64,000 nt of DNA from Nigrospora sphaerica (GCA_018287875.1 JAGVVL010000025.1:2480001-2544000), one strand, 5' to 3'; numbered from the stretch's first letter, positions 1 through 11,646 are shown. Notes: a model not told the origin generated them from the letters alone. Numbers and translations are program-made.

Positions 1-13
1 TTGTGAAGCCCCC

Positions 14-790
14 CTAACACTGTAACCCGTCCACGAGGTGAAAGTATAAGAAGAGCAGGAGGACCATGACGTTCTCCGAGACGACGATGGCGATGGGGGC
101 GCCGACGAAGCCCCAGCCGAGGTGCCAGACGAAAAGCCACGTGAGGGCGGCGTTTAGGGGGGCACCGACGGCCAGCGCGTACGTGGCCGCGTAGAAGAGA
201 CCCTGGGCCTGGAAGTAGCGCTTGCCGCACTCGAAGAGGGCAAAGGCCGGGATACGCAGCGTCATGACGCGCATGTAAAGGCCAGCCAACGAGGCTACCT
301 TGCGGTCCGGCAGGATCGGCGTCAAGACGAGCTCGGCGTTCCACCAGATGACCGCCAGCGGCACGCCGCTGAGCAGGATGAACCACTAACATGACCTGGA
401 GTCAGCATTCTCTTAAATTAGATGCCCGCGGAGCAAGTTCCAAAGCCCCCTAACGCTGGAACACTACAAGCACAGCGTTGCGGGAGAACAGGGGAGAACA
501 GCGAAAACCCCCCTGTTGAAACGGGTTATAAAATGCATATTGCTTACGACCATACGCTGTAGATGCACCCCGATGAGGTAGGTGCTTGTGCGCGGATCCG
601 TAAGCATGTGCCGTCAGCGTATCCAGCCCTACGCGTACATTAGACGGGTGCCATTTTCCTTTCGTCAAGGAAAAGGGGTATGGGGGTGGGGAGGGGAGTC
701 ATTTCCGTCATACCGTTGGCCAGCCCTTGGATCACAGTGTTGACGATCATGTTGGTCGTGAGGCTCGCGACTGGTAGGCGACGTGGGCAC
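14..790 (-). pseudogene. MATE-family efflux transporter, broken and incomplete
   Basis: Pieces of a multidrug and toxic compound extrusion (MATE) transporter, a polytopic membrane antiporter. Three blocks read in order on the minus strand. The first, about 780-714, has a conserved stretch ending in VIQGLANG. The second, 628-548, contains DTLTAHAYGS, close to the family signature DTL-QAYG, and then LIGVHLQRMV. The third, 385-14, has several hydrophobic segments and FVWHLGWGFVGAPIA. Introns fit at 713-629 (GT...TAG, branch CTAAT) and 547-386 (GTAAGC...TTAG, branch CTGAC). The second block needs a one-base shift near 580 to join HKHL to LIGVHLQ, and no N-terminal exon is recognisable upstream, so I read it as a pseudogene. 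The C-terminal part lies beyond the left edge or is lost. Family call is firm; pseudogene status is inferred. Confidence 0.65.
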
Positions 791-1885
791 GTCAGCATCG
801 TTCGACTGCGCCGCGGCCTCGTTTCGCCGCGTCCGCCTGGCAGGCCGTTCATGACGCAGACCATACACTGTCCAAACCGAACTTCTCACGGTGGAAGCGA
901 CGGGTAGTACTTACTACTGGCGGCTCCCAGATCCACCGTACCAACCGACCCATCACGAAGATGCTCAACATGTAGATGGATCCTGCACGGAGCTGTTAAT
1001 AAGGGGGCGCGAGTCAACTTAGTGAAAGCCCAACGACTTTGCTTGTCCCTCTGCCTGTTCCATGTTGGCGGGTCCGGCTATCGACTCCTCTTTATAAATA
1101 TCCAAAAACCGCATGGATTGGACAGAGGGACGGCGCGCTCTACGTAGTCACCACGGGGCTTTCAGCGAAAGGATGTGACGAGCTAGATATGGAACCCCAG
1201 TGAATGTCCCCGTGTTCCGAGGAGTACGTTGATGTTAGCAATTTGGCATTCGTAAGCAACACTTGCTTCTGTGTGTCAGTATAGAGCGATCCCGAGTTCT
1301 TCGATTCTTACCTAATATTTCCATTTCGAAAAAAGAGGTTTTCGGAAAGCCTTCTTTGGTGAGCAAGGAGAAGCGCGAGTGCCGTGCCGGCAGACCACGA
1401 GGCGGCGATGGAGCAATCCAACGTCGACGACGATACCCATGGCACGACGGACTGCCAGCGGCAGTTTCCTTGAAAGCATCACCGTTTTTGATACTTGAAA
1501 CCATCTTGGACTCCTGGTGCCGCAGAAAGCGGCATATCCCTGTGCGAAGCCCTGGAAGGCCACACGATGATGGGCTCCTCGGAGCTACGGCTCTTCTGCA
1601 GCGCCTGAACGCGACTTTGTTCCCACCTTCCATTCGTGACAAACAAAATAGCATCGCCGCAGGGCTAGCCGTACTATTCACTGGTCAAGATGATCGGGCT
1701 TAGGGTATGGGAAAAAGGATCTTCACGACACTTATCCTGTCGTGATGCACGCCGAGCCCGGCAGCAACAAAGTGGCGCTGCTACAACATTTCAAATCTGC
1801 GCAGCCTGCCACGTCCCTCAATGTTTCTGTCGTCATCACCCTTGTGTAAAACTAAATCCCCTTCCGCACAGGATAATGAGGCTCC
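791..1885. other. Gene-poor stretch
   Basis: Overlapping short open frames on both strands (for example 1263-1703 plus and 1235-1681 minus) have no recognisable motif, start context or splice pattern. I see no supported gene. Confidence 0.5.
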
Positions 1886-2970
1886 ATGCCTAGGCGGGGC
1901 GGCACTGATGAAGAGATGCCTAGACCCCAGTTTCACGTACGAACAGAGACTGCCGGATCGTCGAATATCATCAAGACCGTGTCTATTGCAGGCGCCATGG
2001 TCTTTGTGGGGGCATTCATGATGCAAGGGCTGTCGACACCAGGTCTGATTGTCGGCTGCTTCGTGCGTGCCGCTTCGGCTGAGCAGCCCGGCGGCGTCTA
2101 TTGACGGAACTCGAACAGTAGTGGTGCTGTAAGCACAGGTGGCAACCACAGCTCCGGGTCGCCGTGGCTGGCATGGCGCAGCCGATATGGGGGGCTCGCC
2201 CCCACCACAGCGTCCGAGGACTTAGCCAACAGTGTCATCGACGCAATCTGTCACGCAGGCGGGCTGATCGGCGGGGCGCGGCCGTTAGAGGACTACCCGT
2301 GGGGCCCAACCTCATCGGTACGAACGAAGTGCCAAGGCTAGCAGCCAAGGGCCGCCGCTAGTCGGCCCATATCGTGTCCGACACATCGGTTCTGCTACCT
2401 CACGGAGGCCGAGGACGAAGACAGGTACGGCACTTCCAGGAACCTAGCCGAGCGTATGGCGAGAGCAGTGGAGTGCCGTGGTGCCGAAGCATCCACCTAC
2501 CGACTGCCCTTCTAGACGGCCTTGCTGGTAACGGGCCGCTCCGCCACAACGGCGACTTGTCACACAACCTCGCGGCCGGCAGTTTCGAGCTCGGCATGTT
2601 TCTACGCCTGGTCGGTGCTGACCTCGGCGCCGTGTTGCCCGTCGATTACCCGTGTGCGAAAGCCATGGTGAAGACCTCAGTTCCTCACCCTTCAACGATG
2701 GCCCCAGCTGTTGGAGCGCTGCCGCTGGTAAGATCAAGAAGCACACTATGGGGCAGTGGCGGGCACCAGCACTGTCCTTCAGCGCTGCCACCGTAGCGCT
2801 TCTCTAGAACGTATGTACCACATTGCTGCTTGACGGACTGGGCGAAGACAAGGTAGCGGATTTTATGACGGGCCATAGGGTTGTTCGGGATGTCTTGGGG
2901 CTCGATGTCTCCCAAGAACTGGGAACAGGGCCGGTTTGATGCAGCGCATCATCGTGGCTAAGAGGGAAGA
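1886..2970 (+). pseudogene. Unassigned decayed coding region
   Basis: Several plus-strand segments look protein-like but lie in different frames. The first, from the ATG at 1886, has a hydrophobic stretch (VSIAGAMVFVGAFMMQGL). The second, about 2195-2340, contains ASEDLANSVIDAICHAGGL. The third, about 2395-2515, contains RNLAERMARAVECRG. The fourth, about 2510-2690, contains LSHNLAAGSFELGMFLRL. The last, about 2820-2940, contains DKVADFMTGHRVVRDVLGL and ends in a stop. Consecutive plus-strand blocks in shifting frames suggest an old gene broken by indels, or a multi-exon gene I could not splice. I do not recognise the family, and assign no function. Confidence 0.25.
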
Positions 2971-4133
2971 GACAGGGAGGGGTTGTAGTTGGTGTCGAAG
3001 ACCGTTGGGCACAAGAAACAGGCAGCACGAAGCATGACGGTCATGTGATGGGGCTGAAACGAAAGCGTTAGTGATTATTGTCTTTAGAAAGCAGCGATGT
3101 ATCGGCCATGAAAGGCGTGTGTTGGTCTCGGCGGTGTCTGCGTGCTTCTTTCTGGGTAGACAGAATCGTGGTTGTGAGTCGATGTTACTTCTTGGAACCC
3201 AGGTAAAGCAGGGACCCACGGGATCCGTGTTTGGATGGGCGCCGGTTCCGCGCCAGTGGGGGAGGAGCGGAGGCGCCGCAGTGGATCGCAGCTGCCAGCA
3301 ACTTTTTACAACGTATTAATTGCGACACGTTTCTCGTCCCCCTGAGCGTGCAGCACTGGAGCCAACAGCCCTGTATTGATGGGGCCCAAGCCTAAACGCG
3401 ACAGGACGAGTGATCATCCTAGGTAGGAAAAGCAGAAAACGAATCCAGTAGCAGCACAGTATACCTGCAAATTTACCTGGCATCTTCCCATCCTCACCCA
3501 TGGTTCCCTCAGTTTGCCATGCACAACGGTAGGGTCGATGTTGAAGTACCTTGCCAATTGGCCTCGTAGTCAGCCAGCGTCGTCCTCTCCCTCGCGTCCC
3601 GCGAATTTCCTCCATCGTAGATACACATTTCCATGTCCCGGACAGCCCTAACCCCCTGTCCCCGTCTGGGAAGTCGCGACGGCCCCACGTGGTCTAGTTC
3701 GCGATCTGCCTTCCATGGCCGCTCTCCATTATCTGACCGCTTCGTCCCCGCGCTCCGCTTCGAGGGATGGGCGGAGAGCCCAGCTACACCTAATTGGAAG
3801 TAAAGTACCTCTTGCCTGGCCGGGCCAGCCCACACGGCTGGTCGGTTTAAAGGAAACGGGCACTCGGCCTCACCGTCATGATGTCAGTACGGGGTCACTC
3901 CTGAGTTTACCACCGGGACGCCTCACTCTGCCCAGCGGGAGGGGGGAATGGGAAAACCCTCCTCCATGTACCCCATGTTAACTCGGGTTGGTCGCCCGGT
4001 CCATCGTCTCTTCTTCCATCGCGCCCTTAATCCCCATTCTCCCGCCTGCCCCTCTCCCATATCCCTCCTCAACCGCAAAAAAAACGCCCACACCCATACA
4101 GAGCAACCGCGCTCCCGCCCGCCCCTCCCCAAA
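2971..4133. other. Intergenic, upstream of the FUN14 gene
   Basis: No supported gene. The last about 150 bases are C- and CT-rich, which is usual for the 5' leader of a fungal housekeeping gene. Confidence 0.5.
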
Positions 4134-4901
4134 ATGTCGGCCGCCGCCCTCCTCCTCAGCCGCACAGCCCTGCGCCGGACCGCCCTCGCCGGCACCGCGG
4201 GCGTCGTGACTCTGTCGCTCGGCGGCGGCGCGCTGGCCCTCGGCGCCGCCCGGCGCCCGCTCCGCCTCGACGGCCGCGCCTCGCCGCGCCCCTTCAGCAG
4301 CTCCGGCGCCCGCCCGGGCCAGCAGCGAAGGGGTCTCGCCGGCCTTGACCCCGAGGTCATCAAGCAGATGTCGGGCGGCAGCGTTACGGGTACGTTTGGG
4401 GTTTCCATCCTTCTCATCCCCCGTGGCCCTTCCTTCTCCCCCCCCCTCCCCTTTTTGGAGCGTCCGGCAGGGGGAGCGCGGGGGTGAGGCCCAGAGTCGA
4501 CCTCGTCGGGGGAAAACGCGAAAGGGAAAAGGCAACCCAAGGGGGGGAACTGTTTGCTAACGCCCCCGTTTTTGCCTCTTATCCAGGCTTCGTCTCCGGA
4601 CTCCTCGTTAGCGTCTTTTCCAAGACTCTCGTCCTGCTCCTGGGTATCACGGTTGTGATTGCGCAGGTAAGTTTCTGGGGCCCCAGACCTCTCTCCCTCT
4701 ATTCCCCGGCTCATGCCCCCCGAGCTAACATTCCCTCAGGTGGCCGCGCGCTACGGCATTGACCTCATCGAGCAGCTGCGCGTCAAGGACCGCTTCAAGG
4801 ACTCGCGCGTCTTGGCCGCCCTGAGGCGAGACCCGGCCTTCAAACTCTCGTTTGGCCTGTTCTTCGCCATGTCGGCCTTCATGCGCTTCGACAGCCCGTA
4901 A
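4134..4901 (+). CDS. FUN14-domain mitochondrial membrane protein
   Basis: A FUN14 family protein of 165 residues, related to animal FUNDC1, expected in the mitochondrial outer membrane. The family is linked to mitophagy and lipid or contact-site functions; the role of the fungal member is less clear. Exons are 4134-4389, 4587-4666 and 4740-4901. Both introns start GT (GTACGT, GTAAGT) and end CAG, and the frame is kept. The first about 60 residues are rich in Arg, Ala and Ser with few acids, which suits a mitochondrial targeting region. The domain starts at GSVTGFVSG, has a hydrophobic segment (TLVLLLGITVVIAQ) and ends with a second one (LSFGLFFAMSAF). The ATG follows a CCCCAAAATG context. The nearest gene on the right is a pseudogene on the other strand. 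Family call is good; location and function are inferred. Confidence 0.85.
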
Positions 4902-5695
4902 ACCGTTTTTTTGGGCCCGTGACTTTCCGACTCTGGCAGAAGGAATCAATGATAAATGACTTGACGCATGAACGCACGCTCGATTTGGGCCTCCTTCTTC
5001 TCCGCGGCGGCCGGGGCTAGCGCCTATTGTTGAATGGCTTTGGGTTTCGAAAATTCCGGCCTCGCAATATGATCAAAATTCGGACGAGTTTCCGGCCAAG
5101 CCCGTGGGCAGCGACAAACTTGCAGACGTCCGTACCGAGACGCCAGCATCCCATCCTACCGGCGGAATACTACACAAGCATCCGTCACTGTCACAAACGT
5201 CGAGACCGACCCCGCAACGGTCTCCGCGTCCCTACCACGAGACCAGCATCGATTGGCAATGGAAACACTCCTGGGACGTGGACATATCACGCTGAGAATC
5301 CAGTTGCTTACAGGTTTTCAATGTATGAAAGCGTTGTCAAGAAGCCACCAGTCTGTCTCCGCCTGCTTATGGACCTATTTTACATTCAGACATACATTTC
5401 AGAGCCCTCCTGTGCTTTTCCACCCCAGCAAAGGAGTAGCCAGATCTCACGTAAACGTCCGTCTGCGACATTTCTCAGAAGATGTCTGCCTGCGCATGTC
5501 TGCTGCTCGTCAGCCCTAATACAATGTTGAAACCTCCACCGAGCCTGCAAGAAGCAACTGCTTATGAACATTTGCCATTTCTTGGAATTTGTTTCCCCCC
5601 TTGGGTCGACGCTTTCCAGAACCATTCAGCAACTGCTGCGCGTATCTCATTCACCGTGTCGGAGGGATCGTTCGACCCTCCGTTCTGTATTGTCT
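4902..5695. other. Intergenic
   Basis: Lies between the FUN14 gene and the 3' end of the helicase pseudogene. Open frames at 5027-5530 and 5482-5868 have no recognisable features; the second is antisense to the helicase remnant. Confidence 0.5.
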
Positions 5696-8381
5696 TCACC
5701 AGTCCTTTCGAAACTCGTGGGGGTCGTAGTACCTCGCCCGGCGGCCTCCCAACCATTCCGTTTGGGGCCATGGAACGCTGTAGCGGTTGTCTCGCCACAG
5801 CTCTGTGGCGAAATTTTTCAACGAAAGAGTGCCTCGCAATGGCCCTTTGTTCCAGGATCCCTCTGTGAAGATCCGTCTCTCCCATTGAGACTTGTCCCCC
5901 ACGACATAAAGGCCATTCCGCGCACGAGAGAATAGCACGTTGAGTCGATTACTCGTAAGAAAGCCTGCCGAGGTTACCACTACTGGGTCGATAATGGCGA
6001 TGTCGTATTCCATGCCTTATGCTTTGTCGACTGTCTCCACAGCAACAGTGGCGTTCTCATCGAACAGCTCCGACTGCAGCATCTTCGTCCATGTGTGTTT
6101 CAATCGCTTCTGCTCCAACTTGTAAGTAGTAAGAATGGCAATGGTGCAGGGTTGTTTCCGTTGGCCGAACCCGGCCATAAGGAGATCCTCGAGGATTTCG
6201 GAGACGGTCGTGATATACTCGTCACAGTACTTTGGCCTGCCTCTGTAAAGCGCTTCCTTTGAACCCTTGACGTCAAAGAACACAACTGAGTGGCCTACAT
6301 TGTAATGCAGCTTGTTGTGTCGGCGTATGGCTTGGGCGAGGGGCCGGCTCTCCACGCCCGTCGTAACGTCCGATTGGATTCTTGAGCCGTAACAAGTGTT
6401 ATTGAAGATGGTGGCTATTTCAGGCACAACCCGGTACTGGATATCGAAAAATGCAGTCGGAAAGTCTTGGGACTGTAGTCGGGCTTGGAGCGACAGTTCC
6501 ATTTGTCTCTCAAAAGGATTTCGATCTTCCCTCCTGGGCCCCGTGGGCCCCAGTTGGTTCGGGTCACCGACCATGATCTTTCCACGAGCTTGCGTGTAGA
6601 AAGCGAAGAGCGGCCACAGCTGGTACTCCATGACTCTGGCGGCTTCATCGACAACAACCATCTCGGCGCCCGCGAAACTCGTATGCACGTCAGTGTCGAA
6701 AGCGCCAGCGACCGTGCAACAGACAGCTGTCGACCCCCTGATGGCCAATCGGAGAAAATCAACTGCCAGCTCCCAAAGTCGAGCGTGACTTACGGCGTCG
6801 AGAGCGTCTCCGTTGGCATATTTCTTATACAGCCCCCGAAGCTCTGCGGGAGCACGAGACAAATTCTTTCTCATGTGTCTACCAACTGAAAGCTCAATTT
6901 CCTGCAGTCGGTCGTCGTCGGTTGCTTCGTACTTGCCTCTGGCATGCGCTCAGAAATGGGTCGAAATGGCATCGTGGACATCGCCAGTCTGGCTGTCAGC
7001 TGGCAATCTAGATCCTTTTCTGGCTGCAATGATTTTCTGTCTCGATGCCCTGGCATCGCTGAGGAAAATTCTCATTTCCGTTTTGACACTGTGCATGCGC
7101 ACAACGTAAACTTCGTTCTGAGCCGACTAGATGCCCTCAAGGACTTTGTCTAGGATACGGGCCATGTTGTCGGCTCCGCGATTTCCCGCTGATGTGAGTA
7201 AAATCTGATGACGCCTCTCATCAAGGAAGAAGGGTTTGATGAGCTCCGTCACAAAACTGCTTGCCTGTTTAGCTGCCTGCATTTCCGTCCGGGTGAGCCA
7301 ACCGCTTTACACCGGATGGGCTTACTGTGTTTTGCCGGTTCCAGGACCGCCATGCGCAAGCAGGAACCCTGCCGGTGTGCTTCTGCCCATCTGTAGGGCC
7401 TTCTTCTGGCTCTCATTCAAACAAAGCCTGTCAGGTGACGCAAGACCCTTGTTGACTAACGTTTCGTAGATATCCAGCCGTGGAACTCGATCTTTAGCCG
7501 CAGCGTGGTTCAACAAAACATCGCTAACGTTGCAGAGCGGTGAACTTTGATTTAGTGAGACCTGCGCGAACATTTTTGCCGCTTTGAAAATGTAAACAAA
7601 TTCAGAATGGCGCCACACCGTTTCGATTTCAACTCGAGCGGCTTCGCCAGCGATGATGTGCTTCATTTTTCCCGCGTTGCTCATCTTGCTCAGAGACCCC
7701 AGACTGATCACGGGAGGGTCTGGAAGGTTTGTCTCTTCGACAACGCTTGTGCGCAAACGCCGTGTCATGGCGGCTGTCATTGATCCAGGCTTCGAAAACG
7801 GCAGGGGCTCGATGATTCTCATATCATAATCGACCTTACTGTCCTTCCTATACTTAAGGTGATCGGAAAGAGATAGCACGTGTTCGCCTTGCCCGACATG
7901 CGGCCTGTTGTCCGTTTTCTTCTTGTGATGGTCGAAGCAGGCCACCATATGGTCGCCTTCCTCAAGACGAGCCTTCGGATTCTTCGCCATTGCTTTTCTG
8001 ATATCGTCCGGTATGTCGAAGAACACATCAATTTACCATCCTCAAGTCCGATGATGTGTAAATCTGCCGGGAACAAGGATTGCTGGTCCTTCTCCTGGGT
8101 TTCTTGGGCTATTTTGGCGCCTAACCAAGTCGCTGCGAGGTACTGCGGTACGCTGAAGAATGTATCCGCGGAGCAAACGGACGCTCGTCAGCCTTGAGTT
8201 TGTTCTCCTCAAGAGGGAAGCCCTTCTGAGTGTCTCCGCTGTTCCGAGGCAACCCCACCGAGTGGTTTCTGAGGGTTTTCTGTTCTAGTGGGGAGTTCGC
8301 GAGGAATTTGTTGCTCCATACTGTCAATTCGCTCACGATATGATCGTAATCCCCCGCCCTGTAACTGCTTACGAGCGACAT
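5696..8381 (-). pseudogene. Broken superfamily-1 (Upf1/ZNFX1-like) helicase
   Basis: An SF1 helicase of the AAA_11/AAA_12 type, normally an ATP-dependent RNA or DNA helicase. In order on the minus strand: a poorly conserved N-terminal part (8381 to about 7500), Walker A GGPGTGKTQ (about 7325-7350), Walker B VVVDEAAR (about 6640), motif III GDPNQLGPTGP (about 6560), TVDKA-stop-GMEYD at motif V (6017-6019 is the stop), and motif VI RLNVLFSRARNGLYVVGD (about 5900-5950). The reading frame is broken several times: in-frame stops at 7127-7129 (TAG), 6950-6952 (TGA) and 6017-6019 (TAA), and frame changes near 8030 and 6915. The TAA replaces the near-invariant Gln of motif V, so CAA became TAA. A short intron just after Walker A is likely. 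The family is certain and the gene cannot encode an intact helicase. Confidence 0.85.
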
Positions 8382-8512
8382 GTTGAGGCCCGTTGTGTTT
8401 CTTGATGGAAGGATGTTTTGTATGTGAACTCTAGGCGGAAAGACCGAAGAAGGTAGTTTGCCTTCAGGAAGGATACGTTGAAGAATACCTTGTGTGTGAT
8501 GTTGAGACGGGA

Positions 8513-8616
8513 TCGGAAGAAAGGCTTCCGAATCGTGACGAGGCTGGGCAGAAAGGATTTGTCCGAATGACGGTGAGGTTTGGCAGAAAGGATTTGCTCA
8601 AACGATGGTGAGGTTG
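8513..8616. repeat. Degenerate 35-bp tandem repeat, three copies
   Basis: Units at 8513-8546, 8547-8581 and 8582-8616 share the core GG(c/a)AGAAAGG...GA(t/c)G(g/a)TGAGG. The second and third copies are clearly alike; the first is more diverged. The array lies just upstream of the helicase remnant. Confidence 0.6.
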
Positions 8617-9709
8617 GGTTGGAACAATACAGGCGAGTCGGGAGTGGACGCGGGACAGGGAGATCGACTCGAAGGAAGCCCAGCGCGCCGAAGGGCCAAC
8701 CCAAGAACGCAAGGTTGCGGGAGAAGAAAACGAGATGTGGCTTAGGGAGAGTCCAACGCGACGAGAGATGACTGTCGAGTTGACGAACCACGGATGGTGG
8801 AGGGGAAGAGGAGGAAAAGAGGAAGCCCGCCCAAGCAGCCCGGGGAATGGAACCAGATGGAAAACTCGAATGCCTGGAGCGAGAAAGAGGAACGCAAGGA
8901 ACAGGTGGAAGTTCCAGGCGCTGCAGGGAAGGAGGGCACAGGGCAGCCGGGCCAACTCGGATTGCAGTTGCCTGGGGAAGGAAGGAGGGAAAGGATGTGT
9001 GATGTCGACCGACCTTCGCCGGCCGAGACAGCGATGTGATATTGAGTAATGGCCGCCGTCCTTTTCCAGCCATGACTGCTTTTGGACTCATATGGAGACC
9101 GACAACATAATGGCCAAGTTAGATAGTGAGTAATTTACCTGTATACAGAGGAAAGGGAGGGAGCCAAGGTGATGATGCAGAGGAGTCATGCTGTGGAAAG
9201 ACACCTGGCTTCGCGGTACTTCTGTGGTGGATGCGGCATCACCAGGCAAGGAAAGCAGATGTCGACCGGACAAAACAAACGAGAAAACGCGAAAGGAGGG
9301 CAGATGGCGAGGGATAATTCTTGATCAGTACTAACACTTGTAGAGTATATCTTAACCTCGTCTGGGGGAGGGGGGATCCAAAGCACAAGATCCTCTGGCA
9401 AGCATCTATCTATCCGCGGACCCAGCCGAGGCCTGGGCCTCAGTACTCCAACGCGATGCATGTCGCTCTTCAAAGAATGCAGATAAATGCAGATCCATGC
9501 AGTACCGTCCTGTCCACCAGCCGTGTGCACACGAAACTCAGTCACCAGGCCCAGCTTGGCCCTCCGTCTATCGATTTCTTCCAACGTCGTATGTCGTGCT
9601 CCAAAAATGACGACCGCGAGTGCCGGCGCTGCGACACTGCCTCGCAGCGACGACATGGGCGCTAACGGGGCTGCCGAGTCGCGCCGAGATAGAACTACGT
9701 GGCTCCTCT
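8617..9709. other. Intergenic between helicase remnant and ale1
   Basis: Purine-rich on the plus strand from about 8640 to 9010. Long frames on both strands there come from low-complexity composition. The part near 9710 is the presumed 3' UTR of the acyltransferase gene. No supported gene. Confidence 0.5.
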
Positions 9710-11646
9710 CTATAAAGCCTTCGCCTTGGCGTTTATCTCGTTCACCTTCTCCGTCACAATATCCTTGAGCGGCTTGTTGCCATTTTGGGTCTTGGCGACC
9801 TCGGCCTTGAGCTCCTCAATTATGTCGTCCATCTCACGGGGAAGGTCCTCGGCTACACCGGGACCAACGAAGCGGTCCTTTTGCTCGCCAGCGGCGGTGA
9901 GGCTGTCGGTGCTGATGCTGCGCGGCACCTTGACGCCGGCATCTTGGGTGCGAGCCTCGAGCTGGGCACGGAGCCACTTCTTGCCCGGCGACGCGAAGAA
10001 GGCGATGCCGGCCCCCGTCACAGCGATGGCGTAGAAGTAAACACGAGCCCAGACCTTGACGGAGTCGGAGAAGTCGAGTAGATAGAAGGGCGCCACCGCG
10101 AAGGAGAAGACAAGCTGCGTGACAAGCCACGTGGCAATGTCGTAGTACCGCTTGGAGGGAAGAGGTTTTTGGCTGCTGGGGTCCAAGAAGAAGGGCCGCA
10201 GGTAGCGGCGGGCGCCTTCGCCAAGTTAGCACGCGCTTTCGGGGTTGAGAGATTGCAAGGGACGGAAAACGTACTCTTTGCTGCCGTTTGTATGAAACTA
10301 GCAAAGACGAAGGTCAGATAGTAACCGGGGTAGAAGCCATGCCAGAATGCGCTGGTGCCAAATGTGGCCAAGCTCGCGCGGAAACCGGGCTTCTTGTTGC
10401 GCGGCGTCACGCGCAAGTAGACGTAGTATCGGAGCCACTTGTTCGTGTTCATGTTCCAGTTCTCGAGATAGGCGCGACTGTTCTGGGCCGACTCGACACC
10501 CCAGGGGTTGATGTTCTGCAAGCGGTCCCAGCTGACGCGACCCGTGACGGGGTCCACGCCCTTGTAGCCCAAGCCGGTCAAGATACAAGCGCCCTCGGTC
10601 AAGGTCCAAACGCCGTAATACTTGAGACGGACGGTGAAGCCCACCATGTGCAAGTAGAGGATGCGGCTAACAATGGAGTAGCCCGTGAACTCGTCACTCA
10701 GCATAAAACTGGGGCTGAAGTAGCTGCTGAGGTTGACGAAGGCGGCGATCCAGAGAAGGCCGCCAGCGCCCTTCCACATGGCCGGGGTCGCGCTACGCGG
10801 GATCTTGCGCTTCTTGCGCGTGGGCGGTCGCTTGGCGGGGTCGACGGTGGAGGGGACGTCGAACATGGAGCAGTCGATCCAGCGCTTGTACTCGTTGTAG
10901 TCGAACGAGGGCCCGGCCATGAAGGAGGGAAAGAAGAGCACGTAGCCGGCGTAGTCGAGCAGGCTCGGAAGCTCCACGATCCTCCGGTCCTTCTGGAAGT
11001 CGGAAAGCTGGTCGTCGGGCAGGGTCCCGTCGGCCACGTTCCAGCAAAAGGCCGTCAGTTTCATGAGCATGACCATCTGGGCGCCCGTGATGTCGACGGC
11101 GGCGGGGGCGTCGGCGAACTGACGGGCGAGCTGGGACGAGGCCATGTGGCCCATCAGGAAGACGAAGGCGGCCCAGGGCATGTAGGGACTGCCACGCATA
11201 AAGTAGGCGAGGCCGTACGCGCCGGCGGCGGAGATGAAGATGGTGCGAGCGCCATCCCAGAGATCGAAGAGGCCGACGAGGTAGAAGAGGCAGACGCTGC
11301 CGAGGGAACCAGGTCAGCTCGTGCCCCGGGACGGGCGCATGGTCGCGCGAAGGACGCACCTTATACTATAGATGTTCTTGTACTCGGGGCGCGCATCGGG
11401 CACGCGCTTCAGCAGGCCGGCAAGCGGGTAGGAGAGCAGGAAGGAGAAGATGAGCTTGACTGTGGGATAGGTCAGAGGGACGGACACATCTAGCCAGTAC
11501 ATGGCGGCGGCTCTACTTACGTTCATCGGGTGAAGCTCCCACAGCTCCGGAGAGGGCCTCGAAAGCTATCACATACGCCAGCATCAGCGCCGCTGGCCAC
11601 ACCATCAGGGACGGAGAGTGGTACGTTTGTTGATGTACGGGAGCAT
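9710..11646 (-). CDS. ale1: Lysophospholipid acyltransferase (MBOAT)
   Basis: A membrane-bound O-acyltransferase of the Ale1/LPCAT group, 564 residues, which re-acylates lysophospholipids with acyl-CoA in the ER (Lands cycle). Exons on the minus strand are 11646-11625, 11565-11521, 11459-11360, 11296-10275 and 10215-9710. All four introns are GT-AG, and the frame closes exactly. The N-terminus starts MLPYINKPFEAL, then LKLIFSFLLSYPLAGLLKR, both typical of fungal Ale1. Many hydrophobic segments follow. The MBOAT catalytic His lies in GTSAFWHGFYPGYY, and the upstream Asn-rich signature appears as YLENWNMNTNKWLR. The C-terminal tail after the last hydrophobic segments is charged and probably cytosolic. 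The two tiny first exons make automatic start calls error-prone. The next gene upstream is vrg4 on the same strand. Confidence 0.93.

Noticed and set aside
5..455. CCCTAA units as telomeric repeat
   Set aside because: Only isolated single copies within longer unrelated motifs; no tandem array.
3923..4714. 263-codon minus-strand frame
   Set aside because: Antisense to the spliced FUN14 gene; low-complexity Arg/Gly/Pro content.
8464..9091. Minus-strand frames of 163 and 240 codons
   Set aside because: Ser/Phe/Leu/Pro-rich translations arise from the purine-rich plus strand; no start, splice or family evidence.
10288..11493. 401-codon plus-strand frame
   Set aside because: Exactly antisense to ale1, whose exons, introns and MBOAT motifs are unambiguous; a by-product of GC-rich third positions.
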